Counted from the stretch's first letter, positions 46,528 through 60,236 are shown. The stretch is DNA of 64,000 nucleotides from Phylloscopus collybita (GCA_027886175.1 JAJNNQ010000075.1:81447001-81511000); one strand, 5' to 3'. The notes: a model not told the origin generated them from the letters alone. Translations and numbers: made by a program.

Positions 46528-49500
46528 CTTTCACAGAACTAAAGAGAAAGCTCACACAAGAGCAAAGCAGCTTTGCTTTCCTTCCAGTCACACTTGGTTT
46601 ATTCACTTGCTCTTGCTGTGTACAGCTGTGGATTGCTGGCAGTGTGCTTGGATGGAATTTGCAGGATTCACAGCTTCAAAAATGAGATGTGCCAGCCTTT
46701 AGAACAAGCTTGTATAAACACAGGAAACCAAAGCCTCCGTGTAAACAAAGGGAAGTAATACATATATTCACACCTGAGCAAACAGACACACTCGTACATG
46801 CAGCAGCAATGCTCCAGCAGGTTATACAGCATTCACTGTATCAGCAGACACAGCTCTCATTTCTGCTATTGCTTTTCTCTTGGCTTTGTGATCAGAGAAG
46901 CACTGGAGCCAAGCCTGCTAGTTTTGTAGCACACTGTAAAATGTATGAAGAGGTCTCAAAAGCTCTGACAGAGTCTCATCTATACTGAGCTATCTTTATA
47001 TTTGTGCTCAGGGAGTGAAGTATGCTACATTGAATTCCTACCTTATTTTTTGTTGTCCATGTACTTTTTGTGTTTTCTGTAAATTTTGCCTGTAAGGATT
47101 TGCCAGCTGTCTTGCTGACATCTTGGGGGGAAGGAGATGTTTGATTTCTGAGGAGACAATGGAATTTTGAAATATATCCTGCAATTTGAAAGACATGGTT
47201 TAGAAACCAAACCACTAAGTGATGTATAGAGACCAGAAGAAGAAAAAAACTTAGCATCACAAATATTGAACATTTCTGAGCTTGGGGACAAATGAGCTGC
47301 CAGATATCTCAAGACTCCAGAGGAATCGGGTTGCTTCATTGTAGTCTTTGCTGCCTGAGTGCCTCCCCTACCCTGCTACTACCTACACCAAGAAGCAGCA
47401 CTACCTTCATTGCTGGTGTAAGATGAGCTGCATTGTACTTCCTGCTCCATTACACAGTGGCATGTGCAAGTCACCCCAGAGGTGACTTCATCTTTTGCTG
47501 GACACCCTCAATACCAACGTTGGTCCTGAACACACAGTCAGAACATGTGAGCCTTTCAAGTTTGAGCACGCTTGGCCAGCTGGTGTGGCAGGCTTCTGGA
47601 TTACCCAGGCTCACTGTCTTCTCCTTAGAGTTGCATAGGCTGACCTCTTGTATAGCCAAGTCCCATTTACTACAGTGAAAGATAGAAACATCCAACCATA
47701 ATCACAGTTGGCTCAGGTTTGACATACTCTTTTGTATGAAATGTGCAAAGAGACTTTTACTCCAAGAGACTTGCAAAAGTCCCAGAGGGAGTTCATCCAC
47801 AGGAGTTAGATTCCTTCATGGGATGCATTGAAGTCAGATGGGTGCCTAATTCCCATTAACTCGCACAAGTATTTTTATATGTCCCTCTCGGCACTATTCC
47901 CTCTTGGCTTCCTTTCCCTCTTCTCCTTCCTCCTTCAATCTTTTAAATAAAGATAGCACTTAACATAAAGATGTGTTGCAAGGCTCTTCTCAGTGCTGAT
48001 AAAGTGCTTTTAAACTCTGGCAGAAGTGCCTAAGTGTACAGTGTTCAGTGAAACTGGAAACAGTGGGGATTTTTATGGAGATGATCTGCAAGCTCTGCTC
48101 TGAAACATTCATCTCAAATTTCCCAGGTGTCAACGTCAGAAGGCTGAAAGATGGTGCTGATTCCCCAGGGCTCTCCCTGCTTTTTGGCACTGCAATTAAA
48201 TCCCCTAAGTCTGATTCCCATTTCATCCATTTCTGCATGACTGAAGCAGGAGATGTAGTTTTAGCAACAACATAACAGGAGATATTCCAGCTAAAGCTAT
48301 GTAGCTAAGTCTTAGCTATACTTTGTTATCTTCAAAAAAAAAAGACAGATAATATATGACCAACTGCATTACAAACAAACAAACAAACCAAAAAACAACC
48401 ACAGAAAGTAGGGAAGAATGGAAGCAGACAACTGACAAACCAGTAATTTGTTAACAGGCAGATAAATGCAACAACAGATTTGTTTATCAGACCATTCTGT
48501 TAACCTCTGATGCAACATTTCATCATTTATAATTAAGCTTTCCATTTTATTATTAGACCTTAATAGCTAAATTGGCATCTTGCAGACTAGGCCAGGAAAT
48601 ACAAGCAAGCACAGGAGTTCAGGCACAATTCAGTCCCTTCATCAATTGTCCTCAGAAGCTGCATCAGCCCCCCTTTTTCAATGTGGCTGAAGTCTTGTCC
48701 CATATTCTCTTCTGGCTTTGCTGTGCTGGTGAAGTAGACTACCTCACTCCTCAATCTGTAGGCCACTTTCCAAGAACTGTTCACACAGACCCCTTCCTGG
48801 GAGCCCTCCCCACTTCCTTTGTGTCGACCATATAGATTTGCTTTGAGATCTGCAAGCTACAATGAGTTTATTTCGACTGAGATTGGTTAAGGCATTGTGC
48901 AGCTTAACAACTTTGTCTCCTGGCAGGGTGTACAGATGAGCATTTGATGACAAAAACTAAGCCAACACAGCTGCAGCTGAGAGAGAACATGTGGACAAGA
49001 CTTTGCTCCTCCATGTGAGCCCATTCAGTTGTGTAAGGTAGAGCTGCAGCGCTCTTTATGCTCCATCCATTTAGGCAGGAGCAGGGAAAAAGAAAACAGA
49101 CAGGAGACAGAACTTGAGCCAAAACTTTCCCTTTGCTACCATGCCAAAGAAAGGCTGGATAAGGGTTTCAGATGTGGTGGTTGTGCAGTCAGATGGGCAG
49201 CCTGGGTGCTATAAATATTAGAGTGTGGTACTTGGCTTTAGCACAACCTGGTTGGAAAGGATTTTACTCCAAGAGCCCCACCAGATCACAGTGGCTGGAG
49301 CTGAGAAATGGACTTGCATGCCGTTCCAATTTGGTAGACACAGTTTGATGTCCCAGCTGAGGCTCCTGAGGGGAAATAGGAAAATGAGGGTCTAGCTTAT
49401 AAATCATGCCAAGTGTTAGCTACCACATTCCCTGCCTGCATCAGATTTGCATAATTTTGCCCTTTCTCAATAGCAGAAGTGCATGCACCTGGAGGGCTTT

Positions 49501-51890
49501 GATGACAGAAGTACAAGTGCCTGGGGAATTCTGGCACCACCAGGGTCAGCTGGCAGCTAAGAAGAGGTTCAAAGGCTCTGAATACTGAACCTCAGGGTCC
49601 AAATTCTCTGTCCAGGAACACTGATCATATTGGCTGTTTTATTTCAGTGGTTGGACAAATATTACTTCCAATAATCTGAAAGTTGCTTTTGCACTTTGAG
49701 GAACCCACTTTTTTCCTCAAATGTCACTAATCCATTAAAAATCCCACACAATAGCCACTCTTACTCCATTCCTTTATCCCATTCTTCCTGATGTACTCAT
49801 CCTTTTAAAAGCGGAAAAATTAATAAAGCTCGTTCCTAAAACTCTGCCAGTTGGGTAAGTGGAGACTGTTACTGGGAGAAAAAAAGACATCAAATTATCT
49901 AATGCCAGGGCAGATACTATGTAAAGCTGGCATGTTTTAACCAATGATTCTATCCAACAAACTAGGTCACTCCATGACCATCTTCCATGGGTTTGTGACA
50001 AGTTTCACGAGGTAGGCATGGAAGAAAGCACAATTTGCTAATTGGAAGCAGATTCCAGCCTACTCCTCTTGAAGTCCATGTAAGAAATCTTATGGATTTG
50101 AGTAAGCATAAGAAAAAGGCCAAATCCAACAAGTAGTAAAATATTTTCTGGCCAGTAAGAGGCTTTTATTAAAATATTGAATAGTAAAAAACAAACATGA
50201 AAGCAACAGAACTGCACTTGACATGAATGTCTTTTTAAAAATAAACAGACGTGTTTGATTATTTGTAATCCAGTATAATCCACTGTGTTATATTAAATAT
50301 TTTAAGAGAATTTTTCTTCCATTTGTTCTCAGCATGGTTGGCCTGAAGCCAAAATCTTGTTCTTTTTAGAGGCAACACTCCACTAAGGGTTTTGAATTTC
50401 TTTCATGTTGACTCTTTTTGTGGCATTTTGAAATTGATTGTGCATAGCAAATTCATAAGAGGGGGAAAAAAACCAAAACCCACAAACAAAGTACGGCAGC
50501 ATATTTCTCTCATGTAGGTAAACTCCAGGTCTTGTTTCCCAGGTTTCTGCAGTAGGAGAGTCTCTACAAAGTAGGTGCTAGGAGAAATAAACCTGTAAGT
50601 ATGGAAGAAGGGTTAAAATCCTGCTTCCACAAAGCCAAAATATGACTAGTTCCTCCCTGTGCCACTACCAGAGAAGGAGAAGTAGGTGGGCTTCTTAAAA
50701 CCCTGCAGAGCTGAGAGTGCCAGTTGTGAAGGAACTTGCACCTCAGCCAGATACAGAGGTCTGGTGAGAACACAGCTTGTCTATGGACTGAAACCAGGGC
50801 CTAGTTCTTTTCATACAGTCTTGAATGCACTGTTTTAATGGCACTTTGGTGCCAAAAGATTAAATAACTCGGTCTCTGCAAGAAACTGGATTCTGCAGTA
50901 AAGGCAACAGAGCAATTTTTCTCTGATAGCATTTTACTCCCTGGCAGGAGGTGTGAGCTTGCTCTGTCCTGGATGTACACCTAGCAGATCAAGTTTGCCA
51001 CGACTGTTCTGTTCCTCCTGGTCACAACAGGTATTTTGCACCCCTACCACATCCTCCTTCCCACAGCAGCCTCTTCCATCTGTCATTCTCAGTCTCAGCA
51101 TGATTCTGGTCTTGAATTTAAACATCCATAATGAACAATGCCACATTTGAAAGTCTGGGGCCTGGCCCCAATGTATATTGCTTTGGCTTTCCACTCAAGA
51201 GGTGTTTTGTCTCAAACAATGAAAACACATTGTACATTCAAATTAGCTTTCATTGCATTTGAGCCTAGCTAGCAGGCCTAGGACACAGTATAATTCCAAA
51301 TATTGCCTGGCAAATACCAAATAGAAACATGCTTTCCTAACAGAAAATGGAATTTCTCCAACATTAACCCGTCTCCAAGAGCTGAGATTTGAATTAAAAT
51401 AACAATTACTTCAGGACTCGTAATGAAATTGCTAGTCTGATCACCTCACTTTCCTGCCCTACTCAGACTTCTAAGGTGAACATCCCTTTCTTCGTAAAAC
51501 TTTCTGCAATGTAAAAAACGACCTGCATGCGCAGCCCAACTCTCTTGTAAGATATTTGTGTAGGGATATAACCTCTTTCTGGGATTTCTTCTTAATTTGT
51601 ATTCATTCTCAACCAGCAGAGAGAATGAAAAGTGGCAGGGAGAAATTCATTCCAGCAGTTCTGCAGCACCCTGCAGCTTAGCAAAGGTAATTTGTGTAGT
51701 TACAGCTCTGCTTTTATTGAACACATCTGCAGCAGTCATTGGATTGGGATGTTTCCTTTATGCCTCCTTGAGAGCTAGTATATGTCCTGGGTGGAAGGCT
51801 GAATCCGAAAAATGTTATATAGCCTGCGACCACCTATGAGAACACAAAAGTCAGATTACTTTGATCTTATTAAACCACAGAGATACTGTA
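46528..51890. other. Non-coding DNA
   Basis: No exon, RNA gene or transposon was recognised. It contains an (AAAC)n stretch near 48370-48395. Overlapping short frames on both strands have no recognisable products. Confidence 0.4.
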
Positions 51891-51909
51891 ACACACACAC
51901 ACACACACA
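51891..51909. repeat. (AC)n microsatellite
   Basis: Nine and a half AC units followed by a short A-run, just upstream of the minisatellite. Confidence 0.9.
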
Positions 51910-51932
51910 AAAAAAGAAATGAGAGGAGACAC

Positions 51933-52160
51933 TTTCTTCCCTTCCATTTCCAAACTGGTTTTTGTATTTGAGGAGAGGAGCAAATTTCCTACCTTGCGTT
52001 TCCAGACTGCTCTTCATACTCAACAAGAGAAAGAGGAGAGGTGCAAGTTTCTTTCCTTTTATTTTCTAGCTGTTCTTCGTACTTGACAAGAGAAATAGGA
52101 CAAGTGCAGGTTTCTTACCTTTTATTTCCAAACAGCTCTTCTTGATTGAGAAGGGACCAG
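51933..52160. repeat. 63-bp minisatellite, about 3.7 diverged copies
   Basis: Units start at 51933, 51985, 52048 and 52111, each beginning TTTCTT or TTTCCT. Each holds a version of 'ccttttatttccaaactgctcttc..actt.a.aagaga'. Units 2 and 3 are exactly 63 bp, unit 1 is shortened to 52 bp, and unit 4 fades out after about 50 bp. The strongest internal similarity is between units 2 and 3 ('caagagaaa' followed by 'gtgcaag' or 'gtgcagg'). Confidence 0.85.
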
Positions 52161-52794
52161 CTAACCCCACCCCCTTTTATCACACTTGTCTTTATTACAC
52201 ACTGTGAGCCATTAAGGACAAGGCTGTTTCTCCTCTTTGGTAATTACTGTACCTGTGGCTTATCTGGGGAGAGGTCGTCTGTTAAGATAATTAGAGTTCA
52301 TTCTGTATTTCCTAGGTTTCTTCTTTTAAACAGTTTTGCAGCCAGTTTCCATCAATAAGTGGCATCTCTGTGGAAAAGTGGTTTGTTTTTTTTTTATTTA
52401 AGGAAGGTTTTCTTAGGTATATCTTACCCTTTAACCAAAAAAAAGGGAAGCATCAAAGTCATTTTATATTTGAATACTAAACATAAACTTGGAACGTGTG
52501 CTATACAATAGATTTCCCAGTGTGAGACCATCTGATTTATTTGGGTTGATGTCAGACAGCAAGTAGGTTTGACATATTTTGTCACAAAAAATCCAAGATT
52601 GTCTGACAAAGATTCTATTTTTGTCTCAAAACCAGTGTTTGGCTGCAGATCCTTGAGGTGCAGCAGAACAGTCTGGTACTATATCAATGTGTGTTTTTGT
52701 CTAAGCATGTGTCAGCAGTGTCCTGGCATACTGGGCTTTGTTAACAAGATTGCAGCCAATTGACAAAGGAAAATGGTTGCTCACCTTTATCTGA

Positions 52795-53305
52795 TATTCA
52801 TTAGATCACATTTTGAATACTCCCAGTTTTTGTTCCCAGTGCAAGACATTGGTAAACTGGAGTGAGCTGAGTGAAGGCCAACAGAATGGTCAGGGCTGGC
52901 ACACCTGCCCTGGGAGCAGAAGCTGCAAGAGAGGTTGTTCAGCCTACAGACAAGGTGGCTTTGGAACACCTTACAGCAGCCTGTCCATATCCACAGGGAA
53001 GCCAGCAAGAATGCAAATTCCTTTCATGTAGGGGCATGGTAGATGAATGAGAAACAGCAGTCCAGACTAAAAGAGGAGAAGTTCCAACTGGAACAAATTG
53101 TCCAAGGATCTCTCTGAGGACAGCAGAGCACTGGGACAGGCTGCCCAGGAATTTGTGGAGTTTTTGCCATGGAGGTTTTAAATATCTGACTCAGCAAAGC
53201 TCCGAGCAACCTGGTCTAAGTGCTGAACTCACTCTTAACTCTGAGCTGGATGTTAGAGCAGATGCCTGTCTGAGATCACTTCCAACCTGAGAGATCCCAT
53301 GGAAG
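52795..53305 (+). mobile_element. CR1 LINE, 3'-end copy
   Basis: Sense-strand CR1 remnant. Recognisable parts are 'agaagctgcaagagaggttg', 'gaatgagaaacagcagtcc', 'gggacaggctgcccagg', 'tggagtttttgccatggagg' and the end 'gatcacttccaacctgagag'. It is about 510 bp, 5'-truncated, with small deletions and no intact frame. The terminal octamer tail is lost. Confidence 0.85.
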
Positions 53306-56300
53306 GTCATCTTCCAGATTCTCTCATGATTACCTTTGGGTTATGCAAGACACTGAATGTATTCCCATTTTCTTAAGGAAGGTCTAAGTGCAGAACAAAT
53401 CCATGAAAAGTATTACAAATTATTATGTGGAAAAAAATGCAACAATTCTGACTGCAAAATTGTAATTGTGAATGGAACTGGTAACAGGATGTCTTGATTG
53501 CTGACAGGAACACTTAAGACTGTGACTTAGAAAATCTCTAGCTATTTTGACAGATCACACTTTCTTTAGGAGCCAGTGTTGATTAAGATTCAAACAGGAG
53601 TGGTCCAAGTCTTACAGTTTTGGTCTTCAGTTCACATAGTCCATATTTTCATTTTAAAGGGCTGTATCTGATTAGTCCATTATGTATCTTTCTGTATTCT
53701 CAAATGTTTAATCATAAATGATGGAGGAAGCTGCAGGCCAGATGAATTAGTCTTTTTGACTCTGTGTGTATGTAATTAACATTACTGAATGGTCTGTTAC
53801 TGCTTAATTAAGCCCACGACATAATTCTTTGCATTGATAGGTATCATGCAGGTCCCCCAAGTTCAGCTATTCAAAGTTATGGCAGACATCTAAGTCAGAT
53901 GTTACTGCTACTGCTCCTACATGTAAGCAAATGCCCCAACTAAAACAGGCCAGGATTTTTCCAATTAAATAGAATAGGCATGAGAGGTTGTGCTGGAAAA
54001 GTGCCATACCCTTGATGAAATTCATCAGGCTAAACACTCTTTTTTATTTCCCCTGAAACATAGGAAGCCTTTCTGCATAGGGCATTGGTTGATGCACAAC
54101 AAACCTATTGAAGAGACAAAAGTCACAACTGTAGGCAGCGTGATTATGTGGACTCCCTTACTGGAGGACAGACCTCTGCTGGAAGGTTGTGCACCCACAG
54201 CTTCCAGTTCACCCAGAAGCCAATTTGTGTTGATGGATTGTGTACATTTTCCACAAACACTGGAAGTGGGTTTCATCTCAAGTAGCTTTAGACACTTATA
54301 ACATGTATGGGTTATATCAGAGCTGCTCTGTTAGATTCCCTTTATTTTCAGCAGGGAGAAGTGGGCACCAAGAGAAGCCTTAGAAATCTGCTGAAGGATG
54401 AGATGTATCATACTTCAGCAAATTGTATCACCTTCCATTGATAGGAAAAGAAGTTCAGACAAGTAGCCTGACTGTAAACCCCACACAAGAAAACAACACT
54501 GATCCATAAATCTGGGACCAAGAGAAGTCTTGTAATAAGATGGGCAAACAGCCTCATTCCTACAGAAGAGCCACATTTTCAGTGTACCTGCTTCAGATAT
54601 TATCAAAACAAACCCAGGTGAAAAAGTATTACAGTGCTGTGACCAAAACCACAAGTCCTACAAATTTGAAAATCAGACTTTTTCATATATTGAAGCTTTT
54701 TTACATTGATAAAGCCATAGGAGATGAGAATGATAGTTTCTTTTTCAGAATCTTTATATATCTGAACCATATAACATTAGCTTTATGCATCTGAACCTTT
54801 ATTTGCCCAGAAACCAGTACAGTTCCTTCTGAGTACCATCAAGTATAACTTGCAGCAAGTAGCAAAAAAGAGTAAAAAATTTTTTGAAACTCCCCTTGTT
54901 TCTTTCTGGGAGGGTAAAATTCTTCCAAATCTGCAGTCTATAGAGTACCACTCCAACGGACAAAGAGTTCACAATCAGCTCACCACAAGTCTTTCTGTTC
55001 CTATTATTTCGTCATTATAGATAACTATTTCCCAGAGTCTTATTTGAGGAATTATGTAATTTGGTGAAAATCTGCCTAAATCTACCTCCTTTTGTCTTCT
55101 TTTTTCTTCTTTTTTTTCTTTAAAAACAAACAAACAAACAAAACCAAAAGCAACAAAAAACCCCTCTGTTTTTTCACTGATGACTGCAGAAGAAAGTTAG
55201 AAAACTTGACTGGGAGAAAGTGCTCAGCCAGAGTCAAAAGAAACAGGGACAGAAGTTCCAGAGCTGCCCTGGTGTCCTGTAAGGCTGCCAGGCAGTGTCC
55301 CAGCCCCAGAGCTCAGCATCCCCCCTTGCCTAAGCCCTCTGCACTCCCCCTGTAGTGCTCAGCTCTGCTGCAGTTCCAGCTGCCCAGAGTGACTCTCTGA
55401 GCCATCGCAGTTTCAGCGCCACATCATCCTGAAAGGGGTGTGAAAAAAGCAAGTTGAGGCTGCAGGCCAAAAGAAAAGTGAAGTTAAAGTGGTTGGGACA
55501 TGGTGAGTGTGGTCACTGAACAAAAACATGATACAGCCAGAAAGTTGAGGAAAGGAAAAATTGTCCTGGGTGCCTCCACAGTAGCAATGCAGAGCCTGTT
55601 TTTTGGTGTGTTTTTTTTGTTTGTTTTTTTTTCCCTTTTTGCCTCACTTCCATAAGTTCCAACTCTTAACGAGTACATGCATGAAAAGAAACTGACTTCC
55701 TCCTAGGTCATGACCTTTCATGCATAATATAAATTCACATATAATGATTATAGTGTAGCTATAGTCATTCAGAAGTACTGCAGAGAGGTATTTGACATTA
55801 CTGTATACAGAGTGAGGGCAGAAGGAGTTGAGCTACAAAGAACCAACTGTTTTTATTAATGCTCAATTTCATAACTAATCGTTTTGTTGAAGCATAACAT
55901 ACATCTTGGGAAGTGATGTATTTGTGTTAGACATTTGTAAATTTAACTAAGCATAAACACTTTGCTTCAAAGCATTTCTGTGAGGGAATGATTGTATTTT
56001 AACGTTATACCCAAAAAAGGCTTGTCGTCTTCTTCAAAATAGTTGTACCTGAGGGAAGAAGTGTATTCTGAGGTATACTCCTTAATATTAGTCTGTATGA
56101 ACATACCTCACTTTGACTAGATAAAAATCGTGAGATTAGGTAAACACGGTCTAGTGATGAATACTCTGGGGATCTGAATTTTAGTATCCAGCATCACTAG
56201 AAAACCTGTTCTGCACATAAAGCAGGAAAATATCCCGAAGTTTCAGCTTTTGCAGTCTCACTAGATACTTCAATTGACAACAGCAGCTTCAAGACCAAGG

Positions 56301-57002
56301 TGCATCATCTTGTGCATTGTCCAAGACCACAGTAAATGATGCATACACACATAGCCCATGGGAGAAGGAGAAAGTCATTAGCTTGGATACTTTTTGAGTT
56401 GCTGAAGGTGACTTGAATGTTACCTACTCATTTTGGTGAGGCATGGACACTGAGTTAGCATGGCTCAGCTGACAGGCAGGAATGTAATAACCCTCAGATT
56501 TACTAGAGGTGCTAAACTGGGCTGTTACATATAGTCCATATCATGTAGCATTCTTGTTTGGAAGCCTTACAGTCCCATCCATTTCAGTAACCATTTGCTA
56601 ATAATACTACTCATCTGCCTTGAAGGATGTGCTGGATGTCTGGAACTAAGGAAGAGTGTCTGTTGGCATCTCTACCACAGCTTGGCTCAGAAGTTGTACT
56701 AAAGCTGTGTTGGTGTGCTTCACTTTCAAAATGAGCCTGATGTGGAGGAAGGATCAGACTTGTACAATTGCTCTGCACACTGAGATGTGCTTTCAGTTTG
56801 CTCTGGAATTTACCATGTTGCATTGGTCTATAGGAATACAGGCAAACACCTTAACATAGTTTGATTTGTGAACTTCTGCTTCAACTTTCTGTAATATGTG
56901 ATAATTTGGAGATTGTCTAATGGATGTGTTTCAAAGAAGTGATGAAAGAGAGTGATAAAGTGATTTTGTGAATACTTGGTAGAAACTGGAGAATAGGACA
57001 GG
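53306..57002. other. Non-coding DNA
   Basis: No gene was recognised. It contains an (AAAC)n tract near 55126-55150 and a locally GC-rich patch at about 55240-55430 with no domain. Confidence 0.4.
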
Positions 57003-57115
57003 AATTAGTCAGAATTAGTTAAGAACTAATTAGTTAAGTGATCTTAGTTAAGTTTAGTTAAGATTAAGTTAAGATTAGTTAAGTAAGTTAATCACTAACT
57101 AATAGTTAAGTGATA
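57003..57115. repeat. TTAGTTAAG minisatellite-like array
   Basis: About 110 bp built from irregular repeats of TTAGTTAAG and close variants, including TTAAGTGAT at both ends. Confidence 0.85.
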
Positions 57116-57575
57116 TTGGAAAGCAGTCCACTACTTAGAAGTGTAAATCAAAGGACTGTCATTTGAGTACACCACCGTGTGAGTAACAAATCCTTTCCAA
57201 AGGGAGTTGACCCTATCAAGGGTTGTGTGACCCCACCACTCAGAGACACTCTCTCCATCCTGATCTTTTTTTCAGTCATCTTCTAACCACAGGACTTCTA
57301 AAGCTGTTGGTTGAATGTAAGAGCAGGATCTTGCTCTTCTGTTCCCAGTCCATGACAAACCATCATCCATATCTGTAGCATTAATAGTATCCAGAAAATT
57401 GATTAAAGGTATTATATTTTCTGGTGTATAAGGCTTAAATGTCAAACATTAAATATAAAAATTTCCTGTATAATAATCACAATATTACTGGAATAAATTA
57501 AAACATGGTATTTACAATATGGAGAACAATTGAAGCCACAAGGTGACAGTAATCTCTGTCGAGGAAACTGTTACT

Positions 57576-57614
57576 TCACCATGAACACTGCTGAATTTGC
57601 AGTGTTCATGGTGA
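57576..57614. repeat. Perfect hairpin, 16-bp stem, 7-nt loop
   Basis: Left arm 57576-57591 ('tcaccatgaacactgc'), loop 'tgaattt' (57592-57598), right arm 57599-57614 ('gcagtgttcatggtga'). Pairing is exact over 16 bp and continues imperfectly outward ('aactgttac' against 'gcatagtt'). Such an uninterrupted stem is rare in unselected DNA. It might be a recent inverted duplication or part of a small-RNA precursor. Confidence 0.9.
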
Positions 57615-60236
57615 GCATAGTTATGCTCTGAAAATAAAAATCTGCTTATTCTTAATTCTAATCTTTTCTCATTCTCGTTATCCTCATCACTGCTGTTCAC
57701 TGTTCAAGATCCAAAGTTTTTATTGCTGTCAATCTTAACACAAACCTAAATCCATTTGTCCCTACTATTTTCACCTTTATGAGCTGTACTGATTCCACAT
57801 TTCAATTACTAACAGATGTGCTGTAGGCCGGCAAGTACCAAATACTACTTTCACATCAGGTTTTATTGGCAAGTGCCAAGCACCTTCAGAATTTTTCAAA
57901 AATTTATCAGTATTACAGAATCTCTTTTAAGGCCTACAGGTGTTAAAATGCATGCACAAGTTTGATACTGTTCTTATGGTTTATTCATTCAGATAGCTCA
58001 AAAAGTTCAAAATTGGCATCAACAAATAAACCTTCATATAATTAATTATTTCTCATTTCAGTGATTACTTTGTCTGGAGAATGAGTCCTTCTTGGTCTTT
58101 ACTCATGGCTGCAGAGAGTCTGATTTTTGATTTCCCTAGCTTTCCATTAGTGATTAAGATCTAATTCTCTTTTGAGGAGACCAGCTGTGGTTGGAAATTC
58201 CATTTCATGAAGAGAGTGTGCTGGAAACAGGCCCACCAAGTGAACACTATGGTACCCCTTGTGACACATGGCTTCTTTTTCAAACAGAGCATAAACTGAA
58301 CATGTAAAGATCTCTCACTGGCAAATACACAGAGTTCCACCAGTCACTGGATTTTGCAGCTTGAATGAAAATATGGTCCTTGCCTCACAAACTAAATTAG
58401 GAACAACCTGGTTTTATATTAAAAAGGAGAAGAGTCATGGGATGGTCTTCAGAACTGTGATCTCACCCTAAAGATTTTCCCGCTAAGGCTTAATTAGGTT
58501 TTGTACAGAGATGATCTGGGGCATGGGGCTGGAGATCAAGCCTGTAAATAACAGTAAGTATAAAAAAACAGTTTAAAATTTTGTTCAGATCTTTTTACTT
58601 GTCTAAAATAGAATTGATGGGTTTTGCCCTACTACTATTAGGATGAAAATAAAGTAGGATAAAACAGCCTTAAAGTGCAATTAGAAGCAATTCAGGATAA
58701 AAAGCTAATCATGACCAAACAAGTGCAGCTGCAGGGAAAAGGCAGGAGGGGACTTACCCACAGCCACAAGGTTGGTTTTACCCAGCCAAGAGGATGAGAA
58801 ATAGGGTTAGATACCTGGAGTGTTCATGGGGTACCATCCCCCAGAGTGGGTGAAAGAGATGCAATGGAAGCACACACTCTCTTTTAAACCCAGAAGGAAA
58901 TCCTGTTTGACCAAACCAAAGTTGTCTTCCATTCCTTTTGCATCCCTCCCAGGCTCTGAAATGTTCAGAAGCAAAATAGTGACCCATTCTACTTCTGATT
59001 TTCCTCCTGCAGTTTTGCATTTTAATATCATTCCTTCTATACCTAGCACAAGTGTGATGTTCACATATGCCTGGGGAAAGAAAAAGACATTTAAAAAGTG
59101 TAGATTCCACACTACAGTACATAGAAGTCTGTCAAAATTCTGCACAATAGACCAACTGACAATCTTCCTTTCACCCCCAGCCACAAGCTGTGCTTACATC
59201 CCTCCACGTCAGGAAAAGCACATTCATCCATTATCTCCTTCCTATCCCACTCACCAAACAGCTGCAATAAAAAAATCCTACCTTATAAATTACTTCAGAA
59301 CACAAAGGGAAATCTCTCCATTTTGTAACAGCTTGGCTAATTTAAAATGGAATGAGGATTCTTTTTCCCTCATGCTTTATGCTAGCGTATGCTTTCTAGG
59401 ACAGCATATCTTGTTATCAATTTACAGCAAGTATTCATCCAGATTACTACAGGGTCCTCCAGCAAATGCAGAAACAAATTGACATTGAGAAGCCACACAT
59501 TTTCTGTAGGGAGTCACCTTCTGCAAACCTTGCCTGCCCATAAGTATGCATAAAAATGCAGCTTCTGGGAAAAAAAAAGATTGAATTCTTGTCTTGGGGG
59601 AATGGAGCAGGGAAGTTGTGCTATTAATAAATCCAAATGTTAGGCTTAAAAATTATTCAGGGTTTAAACAGGGATGATATATTGTACTCCCCCATTTGAG
59701 AAGGAATGGTAAGACAGGCCAGATATTGCCATTTTTTACTTGAAGACAACTAGTTTTCTTTCATATGCTTATTCAGGACTCCTGATTTGAGTGCCTTTTA
59801 AGTGGGAGTCCCCACAGGAACTACATCCTGGCCCTTTCCCCAACATGTCAGTTCAATGGGTATGCAACTCCATTGAAGTGAAATGCTCTCTTTCTCGGTT
59901 TAGCTTTCAAGAGCAGTGAGGCATGTTATTTTTTTTTTCTTTTTTTATAACTGAGGAAACCAACTTATCTTACACACCTTTTTCTGCAATTGGATATGAA
60001 TAAGGATCAAGTCATCACTCCCAGATTCCCTGTATTTACCAGAGGGTCTGTTTAAGAAGCTGATAAAGGAACTTTAGAAGCCCCAGACACCCTCAGGAAG
60101 GACACATTCCTTCAGACTTCACTGCAGGAACTGAATTTCAGCAGCTCTGCTCACATACTTTATCAGCCACGGGTGCGTGTTCAAGGATGGTCTTGGATCT
60201 GGAGAAGTGGAGGCTAAACTGCAAAACCCAGACTGA
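57615..60236. other. Non-coding DNA
   Basis: Apart from the doubtful frame at 58826-59482, no gene or recognised repeat is seen in this AT-rich stretch. Confidence 0.4.
58826..59482 (+). other. Long open frame, function unknown, doubtful gene
   Basis: Open from ATG at 58826 to TGA at 59480-59482, 218 codons, the longest ATG-initiated frame in the window. The frame is bounded upstream by TAG at 58808. The conceptual product is basic, Ser/Thr/Pro-rich and has no domain, signal peptide or membrane segment that I recognise. A 125-codon frame is open on the opposite strand across 58807-59184. There is no CpG island or promoter motif nearby. I think it is chance, or a decayed retroposed sequence, rather than a gene. 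Confidence 0.12.

Noticed and set aside
48370..48395. CRISPR-like or other spaced repeat array
   Set aside because: It is simple (AAAC)n sequence, as also near 40010 and 55130. No spaced direct repeats exist in the window.
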